The notes below the pieces were generated by a model. It did not search any database and was not told the DNA's origin. It worked only from the letters and a program-made list of their open reading frames with translations. DNA of 64,000 nucleotides from [Leptolyngbya] sp. PCC 7376. GTDB taxonomy: Bacteria > Cyanobacteriota > Cyanobacteriia > Cyanobacteriales > MRBY01. Made by a program: the position numbers and the translations under genes. The stretch is taken from contig NC_019683.1 of assembly GCF_000316605.1 (NCBI RefSeq), positions 4,076,036-4,140,035 of the forward strand, given 5' to 3'. Below are positions 59,437 to 64,000 of the stretch, in pieces; the stretch's first letter is position 1; every line of letters begins with the position of its first letter.

Positions 59437-59574
59437 AACGTTACTCTTTCTCTCCTTGCTTTCGCATCAGACTAGTGAGACATGGAAATATTTGTTTGAG
59501 CAATTATACTATCGCAGAGTATCAAATTGAATTTAAAAGCATATGCACATCTTTACTTTTTAGATTGAGATTAT

Positions 59575-60894
59575 TCATTGTTTACTAACTGTCCAAGTCG
59601 AATCACAATCTTTGCAATACCGCCTACCGCTTTTCTTGTTATGCCATTTAGTGTTGCTGCTATCGCAGAAAGGGCAAATATCAGGATTATTGTTGCTGCC
59701 ATCTGTCGGTGTTGCTGATGTTGCTGGACTGTTGCTGCCCAAGTCAAACTCCAGATTCCATAGGCGTTCTAGATAATTGTTGCTGGTGTTGCTGGGAGAT
59801 GTTGCTGACTGTTGCTGGTGTTGCTGCCCAAAATCATGGATTTGGTGGATTGGTAGCAGATTTTTCGGTGGATTACCTGACTGCTTAAACTCCTCATATT
59901 CACCATGGGTCGGATGAATTGCGAGGTGAGGAATACCATTCGATATCACCACACATGGATATGCTTGTTGCTTCAATAATTTGCATTCCTGTGACTTCTT
60001 ACCCCATACCTTTTCAGCTTTGGAAATTGCAGAAACACCTAGCGTAATCGATGTAAAACAATCCCTTTCCTGAGCATCAATCTTCTTGTTAGTGACATTG
60101 GATGTGTGGGTCACAAAGATGAGAATAATGCCGTATTTTCTCCCTTCCTTACCCAGGACAGTCTGAACCCTAGAGACTAACTCTGCATCCTCGAAATTAT
60201 CATCATAACTATCTGTCTCATCTGCCACGAGGATGTATTTGCGACCGATATCTTGTCCTTGCTCTGCACGCTTTTTCCTCGCCTTAAACTCTGCTAGAGC
60301 ATCAGTAAATTTCTGTTCGATGTCTGCATAGTCACTAACCGGATGAAAGCCATTTTCAGCCCAACCGCGATTCACCGCCGCATGAGGGTCACAGACCTCA
60401 ATCTTTGCCGCTTCAAGTTGAGTTAGCCAACCTAATGCCCACAAAGCAACTGATGATTTACCATGGCCAGGATTACCCGCAATCATGATGCCTGTCGCTT
60501 CAGACCGGAGGCGCTGCCAATCATAAATGGCGATTTCGTCTTCTTCTTGTGCTGATTCAGTCTTAGCTTTGGCGTTGGGTTTCATGAACCGCTCGATAAA
60601 GCGATCCTCACGCAGAACTTCACGGTAACCGCTGTACTTCGCGAAATATTGAATCTCTCTCGTCTTGGCAATACCTGTGGCGATCGCCCCCAACCCTAAT
60701 AACCGAATGGCTAGACGAGTGGCGATATTGTTGTTGCCTTCAAACTTGATGAATGAGGCGGATAGGGTTCCGGCTGCGATGAGATAGAGGGTGACTACCC
60801 AAACCCAAGCCCAACTCAAAGAGAAATCATCAGATTCATCCAAGGGCTTATTTTGTAGATGTTTAAGCGATACCAAAACAGACCCCCATGCCAA
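59575..60894 (-). CDS. FtsK/HerA-class ATPase with zinc ribbon, right
   Basis: 439 residues, counterpart of 15095-16417, with GNPGHGKSS, YILVADETD and a four-Cys end (CPFCDSS...CKDC). Identity is high up to about residue 350, then the linker differs in sequence (Gln/Asn/Ser/Thr) though not in type. TTG start as in the left element, overlapping the small membrane protein. The linker DNA contains ten AGCAACA words. Confidence 0.82.
   Translation of the reverse strand: MAWGSVLVSLKHLQNKPLDESDDFSLSWAWVWVVTLYLIAAGTLSASFIKFEGNNNIATRLAIRLLGLGAIATGIAKTREIQYFAKYSGYREVLREDRFIERFMKPNAKAKTESAQEEDEIAIYDWQRLRSEATGIMIAGNPGHGKSSVALWALGWLTQLEAAKIEVCDPHAAVNRGWAENGFHPVSDYADIEQKFTDALAEFKARKKRAEQGQDIGRKYILVADETDSYDDNFEDAELVSRVQTVLGKEGRKYGIILIFVTHTSNVTNKKIDAQERDCFTSITLGVSAISKAEKVWGKKSQECKLLKQQAYPCVVISNGIPHLAIHPTHGEYEEFKQSGNPPKNLLPIHQIHDFGQQHQQQSATSPSNTSNNYLERLWNLEFDLGSNSPATSATPTDGSNNNPDICPFCDSSNTKWHNKKSGRRYCKDCDSTWTVSKQ
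59652..59825 (-). repeat. AGCAACA heptamer array inside the ATPase gene, right
   Basis: TGTTGCT on the plus strand begins at 59652, 59691, 59710, 59719, 59730, 59778, 59787, 59800, 59810 and 59819. In gene sense the groups are five, four and one word, against four, four and one in the left element. Words lie in all three frames (Gln-Gln, Ala-Thr, Ser-Asn). Confidence 0.75.
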
Positions 60895-61105
60895 TTAATA
60901 GGTTTGCCCAGAGCCATAATTGACCGAATGATTTTGTCGTGTCGGATAATCGAATAACCACACCACTCACAACCGCCACCACACCCCAAAACACCAACAA
61001 TCCAGTCGTCAATGCAGGCACCAACCGCGCAATTTCAGTCAGAAACGCAGAGAAGGCGATCGCCGAGAGACAGCCACCAACGGCATAGGAACAGAAATAT
61101 TTCAT
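60863..61105 (-). CDS. Two-pass membrane protein, 80 aa, right
   Basis: Counterpart of 14881-15126 (YFCSYAVGGCLSAIAFSAFLTEIARL). Membrane segments kept, residues differ in the middle. Overlaps the ATPase start. Confidence 0.72.
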   Translation of the reverse strand: MKYFCSYAVGGCLSAIAFSAFLTEIARLVPALTTGLLVFWGVVAVVSGVVIRLSDTTKSFGQLWLWANLLIGMGVCFGIA

Positions 61106-61121
61106 TCGATCACCTCAACAT

Positions 61122-61475
61122 CTATGATTTCGCCCGGTCTTTCACTGATTGGATTAGCATTGAGCTGCTGCTGATCATCTTCTGACCCGCCTGATGCCTC
61201 GACTCCAGCATCTTGGGTAATGACTTTTCCACCTGGGCATCCATTCCCGCAATCTGCGCGGCGATCGCCTTCTTGTTTGTGGATTTCAGTAATTTCAGTT
61301 GATGGTTGGTGATTTTCTTGTTGGCAGTTTCCAGGGCATCGACTTGGGCATTGACCAAAATTGTTTGCTGCTCAATGCCGACAACCTGTTTGGCGATCTC
61401 CAGCCGTTGTTTTGCCCGTTCAAGTTTTCGCTCAGCCCGCCGCTTTCGTTCTGGGGTGTATCTACTTCCAAACAT
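61122..61475 (-). CDS. Coiled-coil core protein, 117 aa, right
   Basis: Almost identical to 14499-14852 (MFGSRYTPERKRRAERKLER). Begins 2 bases after the previous gene. Confidence 0.72.
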   Translation of the reverse strand: MFGSRYTPERKRRAERKLERAKQRLEIAKQVVGIEQQTILVNAQVDALETANKKITNHQLKLLKSTNKKAIAAQIAGMDAQVEKSLPKMLESRHQAGQKMISSSSMLIQSVKDRAKS

Positions 61476-61477
61476 GG

Positions 61478-61723
61478 TTAGTTGTTGATAATGATTGGGG
61501 GCGGTGCTTGATTGTTGATGATTACTGGCGCTCGATCATCGGTCATGAGGGTGATCGCCACGGCTCCTACCGCTATCCAAAACAACGGCTGATTCAATAG
61601 CCAAACAAGCGTCGAATCTGAATCACTATCTGAGCTTGTTTCAGTGCTAATCGGTTCTGAATAATGAACCTCTCGCGTAAAAATCTCTCGGGCGATCGCC
61701 CCACCTTTTTTAGAATCTGACAT
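61478..61723 (-). CDS. Small single-pass membrane protein, 81 aa, right
   Basis: Counterpart of 14245-14496 with the same tail (PVIINNQAPPPIIINN) and membrane segment. Two residues shorter in the acidic part. Confidence 0.72.
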   Translation of the reverse strand: MSDSKKGGAIAREIFTREVHYSEPISTETSSDSDSDSTLVWLLNQPLFWIAVGAVAITLMTDDRAPVIINNQAPPPIIINN

Positions 61724-61794
61724 TGGTTTACAGGGATAGAACTAGACCCCCATTCCCATCGAGAAGTCTGGGAATAGAGGGCGTTGATGATGAC

Positions 61795-62127
61795 TTACTC
61801 CGCTGGAGCCAGCGCGAAAAACGAAGGTGATGAGGGTGCGATCTCCAAGTCGGATGACTTTGGGTGGGCAACCCGCTCCGAAAAATCATCTACAGCAATA
61901 GATAATTCTTCCTCAATGCCACTGAAATCACCGACCAGTAGTTCATTCAGACCCTCGACAATACCGCTGGCTGCATAGAGTTTGGTGGAGCGCTTCAGTT
62001 GGTCACGGGCTTTGGATAAGGGGTTTGCTTCTGGTACGGATTGGGATGGTTGCGTTGAGTGACAAGCATCGTTTTGACGAGCGTTGGCATTTGCTTCTTG
62101 AATCACATCATTAAGATTGGACGACAT
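61795..62127 (-). CDS. Conserved core protein, 110 aa, right
   Basis: From the ATG at 62127, which has AGGAG nearby. The disordered head differs from the left copy, the last 75 residues are almost identical (LKRSTKLYAASGIVEGLNEL). Confidence 0.7.
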   Translation of the reverse strand: MSSNLNDVIQEANANARQNDACHSTQPSQSVPEANPLSKARDQLKRSTKLYAASGIVEGLNELLVGDFSGIEEELSIAVDDFSERVAHPKSSDLEIAPSSPSFFALAPAE

Positions 62128-62401
62128 CTTTAAATTTCTCCTTACAAACAGAATGAATATTGAGAATTGCGCCTTTTTCTCCAAGGGAATCCACGAGGCT
62201 TTTATATAGTTTTAAAACCTCAAAAGATTCACTAGAGAAATTGCGTTGGTAACGGCAGTAATCCCAGCCGACAGGATTTAGCTTATTGAGCGTACCTGTG
62301 ATACCTCTAAGCCGATCTGCACCTATTTGCAATGCTTCCAGGACTTGTTGGCGACTATAGACGGGATATGTTTCATGGACTATTTCACAAACTACAAACA
62401 C
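62111..62401 (-). CDS. MerR-like HTH regulator, right
   Basis: 96 residues with YSRQQVLEALQIGADRLRGI and VGWDYCRYQRNFSSESFEVL, matching the left regulator at about 35-40 %. More diverged than neighbouring core genes, as is common for regulators that define element types. Overlaps the next gene. Confidence 0.72.
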   Translation of the reverse strand: MFVVCEIVHETYPVYSRQQVLEALQIGADRLRGITGTLNKLNPVGWDYCRYQRNFSSESFEVLKLYKSLVDSLGEKGAILNIHSVCKEKFKDVVQS

Positions 62402-62500
62402 TTTGGAAACACTTTAAAACCGCTTTTAATGCGTTTACAATCTGATAATAAAGCGTTTATGAACTCTTGTAATCTGTTACCATAACGGACAAATAAAACG

Positions 62501-62534
62501 CCCCCAATTGATGTTGGTAGCATCAACTGAGGGC
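62501..62534 (+). promoter_or_regulatory. Conserved leader hairpin, right element
   Basis: TTGATG / CATCAA stem with a 7-base loop, extended by CCC / GGG beyond a small bulge. It precedes the 83-residue gene by about 36 bases, with AAGGAGA between. Confidence 0.5.
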
Positions 62535-62569
62535 TAACCAGAGCGCTAAACCTTAAGGAGACATAGCGA

Positions 62570-62821
62570 ATGGCTAAAGATAATTGTACTCTCGGTGTCG
62601 AATATCAGACGCTTACCCCGGTTGAGTTTATTAATGAGATGATCGCTTTAGGTATTGCGCAGACTAGAGATGAAGCAATTTCTCTTGCTGTGTTCAATGG
62701 TCGTCCTGTGCTGAACCGCAGAAGTTGGGACAGAGTTTGTTATGAAGGTGGTCAGGCAAGCGAAGGGACTCTCCTAAAGCTGACCATTATTTTTCAAATA
62801 TTCACTCAGATAACAGCTTAG
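62570..62821 (+). CDS. Element-end protein, hairpin-leader gene, right
   Basis: 83 residues, MAKDNCTLGVEYQTLTPVEF, with an AAGGAGA ribosome site. Same place and orientation as 13237-13443 but no clear sequence identity apart from MAK and a few residues. Its middle (TRDEAISLAVFNGRPVLNRRSWDRV) could be a helix-turn-helix. Not recognised. Confidence 0.62.
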   Translation: MAKDNCTLGVEYQTLTPVEFINEMIALGIAQTRDEAISLAVFNGRPVLNRRSWDRVCYEGGQASEGTLLKLTIIFQIFTQITA

Positions 62822-62833
62822 GGAGATCGCCCT

Positions 62834-64000
62834 TCAACTTGCTTCTTCTGACTCTATAGCTCCAAGACTTCTCATTGCTGCGCGTTGTGCTGTCGTTAAT
62901 CCTCTAACACCTGTAATATTGGTATTTTCGTAAGGTCTAGGAGCTATAAGATTAGCTGTGCATTTACCATCCTCAAAATCCCAAAGATAGATATGACCGT
63001 TCTGACTCCCGCTTGCCAAGGTCTTTCCTTGAGGATGAAACGCAACCAGCCATACCGGCTCATTGTGTCCTGAGAGTACCTGAGAGCATTGATAGTCTTT
63101 TGTATTCCAAAGGCGAATAGTATTTTCGTAACTTCCACAAGCGAGCCACTTCCCATCGGGACTGAAGGCAACTGAAAAATTCATATGTTCATGACTCTCG
63201 ATAGTTACGAGGCATTGATGGGTGTTGACGTCCCATACACAAACCTGCCCATCGTCGCCCATACTGGCAAAGCGATCGCCATTGGGATGAAAAGCAATTG
63301 ATCGGATTGCTCCAGAAGACGCTTGGAATTGATGCTTTTGCTGAAAACTATTGCCATCCCAAAGAATTATTAGTCCGCTCTCATCCCCACTAGCAATTAT
63401 TTGGTTATCTGGACTATAAGTAACGCTCCAAATCCAATCGTTGTGACCGGATAAACGTTGCAACAGCTGATAATTTTCTAAGTCCCATATCCTTAGATTT
63501 CTATCAACACCACCACTAATTAGCCTCGTGCCACTTCTATTAAAATCAAGGGACCACGCTGGAGCATGATTACCATCCTCAAAAGCAAAAACTTTAATGC
63601 AACCAAGCGTTTTAAGATCCCAAAGGCAAATCGTTCCATCACCACTACCAGTAGCTAGGAAATGATCATCGGGACTAAAGGCAACTGAAGCGACAACGTT
63701 ACTATGCTGTCTCAGTGGCTGAATATATGCGCCTTTATTCAGATCCCACAAGCAAAAATTTCCTTTTTCACTACCAGTAGCTAAGAATTGACCATTAGGA
63801 CTATAAGCTAACGACCAATGTGCATAAGGGTATCCCTGCAGTACTTGTAAGCATTTTTGTTCTTTTATATCCCAAAATCGGATGCTGCAATCTTCACTGC
63901 CACTGATCAACATATTATCTATGGGGTGAAATGCAACTGACCAAATGCGTTGGGTATGATCCTGAAAAACTTTTATGCAATTTCTATCTTGAACACTCCA
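62834..64000 (-). CDS. WD40 repeat protein, STAND-type, start outside window
   Basis: The frame is open to the window edge, so the start is beyond 64000. At least eight WD40 repeats of about 42 residues are visible (WSVAFHPIDNMLISGSEDCSIRFWD, VAFSPDDHFLATGSGDGTICLWD). The end with RPYENTNITGVRGLTTAQRAAMRSLGA is typical of cyanobacterial NB-ARC/NACHT WD40 proteins, so an NTPase domain probably lies upstream. It stops 12 bases after the right element's last gene, convergent with it. Confidence 0.82.
   Translation of the reverse strand, partial: WSVQDRNCIKVFQDHTQRIWSVAFHPIDNMLISGSEDCSIRFWDIKEQKCLQVLQGYPYAHWSLAYSPNGQFLATGSEKGNFCLWDLNKGAYIQPLRQHSNVVASVAFSPDDHFLATGSGDGTICLWDLKTLGCIKVFAFEDGNHAPAWSLDFNRSGTRLISGGVDRNLRIWDLENYQLLQRLSGHNDWIWSVTYSPDNQIIASGDESGLIILWDGNSFQQKHQFQASSGAIRSIAFHPNGDRFASMGDDGQVCVWDVNTHQCLVTIESHEHMNFSVAFSPDGKWLACGSYENTIRLWNTKDYQCSQVLSGHNEPVWLVAFHPQGKTLASGSQNGHIYLWDFEDGKCTANLIAPRPYENTNITGVRGLTTAQRAAMRSLGAIESEEAS

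Larger units (their letters stand above)
35631..62821. mobile_element. Right provirus-like element, inverted relative
   Basis: The gene order mirrors the left core in opposite orientation: structural-like module (35631-42815), small gene and HNH (42796-43348), primase, ASCH, MT-A70, early genes, XRE repressor, cargo slot, ATPase operon, MerR-like regulator and hairpin-leader gene. It has no integrase and lies upstream of the tRNA 5' end, so it is not simply a second tRNA insertion. IS1 (twice) and IS982 interrupt it. Outer limits are uncertain; WD40 gene at 62834 may or may not belong. Confidence 0.68.

Overview
The window looks cyanobacterial. HIP1-type octamers (GCGATCGC, often within GGCGATCGCC) are scattered through coding and non-coding DNA, and several families are common in cyanobacteria: IS630, IS982 and IS1 elements, STAND NTPases with TPR or WD40 repeats, and an SUMF1-domain protein whose 3' end looks like a diversity-generating retroelement target. 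I cannot name the species. Almost everything here is accessory DNA.

Layout. 1-1545: a truncated IS982 and an IS630. 1650-3531: a small cassette carrying the SUMF1 gene, bounded by two copies of the 3' half of a CAU-anticodon tRNA gene. The complete tRNA lies at 35339-35412, so 1650, 3491 and 35339 look like a row of attachment sites. 3491-35338 (left element): a five-gene minus-strand defence operon (PLD-SNF2 helicase, Eco57I-like methylase, AAA ATPase, DUF4276, unknown), then a virus-like core ending in a tyrosine integrase next to the tRNA. 35631-62821 (right element): a second, inverted copy of the same core without an integrase, interrupted by IS1 and IS982 copies and mosaic in its replication genes. 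62834-64000: the end of a WD40 STAND-type gene that runs off the window.

The core element appears twice. Reading from the distal end it has: a small gene behind a conserved hairpin; a MerR-like regulator; four small proteins, two with membrane segments; an FtsK/HerA-class ATPase with a C-terminal zinc ribbon; a cargo slot; an XRE repressor with a palindromic operator; a run of small early genes; MT-A70 adenine methyltransferase; ASCH protein; a primase-helicase; HNH protein; and a ten-gene structural-like module transcribed divergently from a regulatory region with an inverted repeat. I see no terminase large subunit, portal, HK97 capsid or tail gene that I recognise. The best reading is an undescribed family of integrative, possibly tailless, proviruses, present as two relatives.

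Two cis-acting features stand out. In the linker before the zinc ribbon of each ATPase gene there are 9-10 copies of one heptamer, AGCCACA in the left element and AGCAACA in the right, mostly 8-13 bp apart and in all three reading frames. In the linker near the end of each primase gene there is a second, unrelated array: TGTACCRACC in both orientations on the left, GTGAGG-like words on the right. These look like DNA sites inside the packaging and replication genes (candidate packaging site and origin) that have diverged with each element.

The two cores share near-identical structural genes but differ in modules that usually set identity: the helicase domain (VapE type versus D5/SF3 type), the middle of the Cys-rich 324/249-residue protein (candidate receptor-binding protein), the operator palindrome, and the cargo. 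The left cargo is a DUF4411 / XRE-ImmA/IrrE pair. The right cargo is an RNase II-like protein with a dsRNA-binding-like end, a STAND-TPR protein and a protein with two HEPN-like Rx4H motifs, so the slot looks like a defence hotspot.
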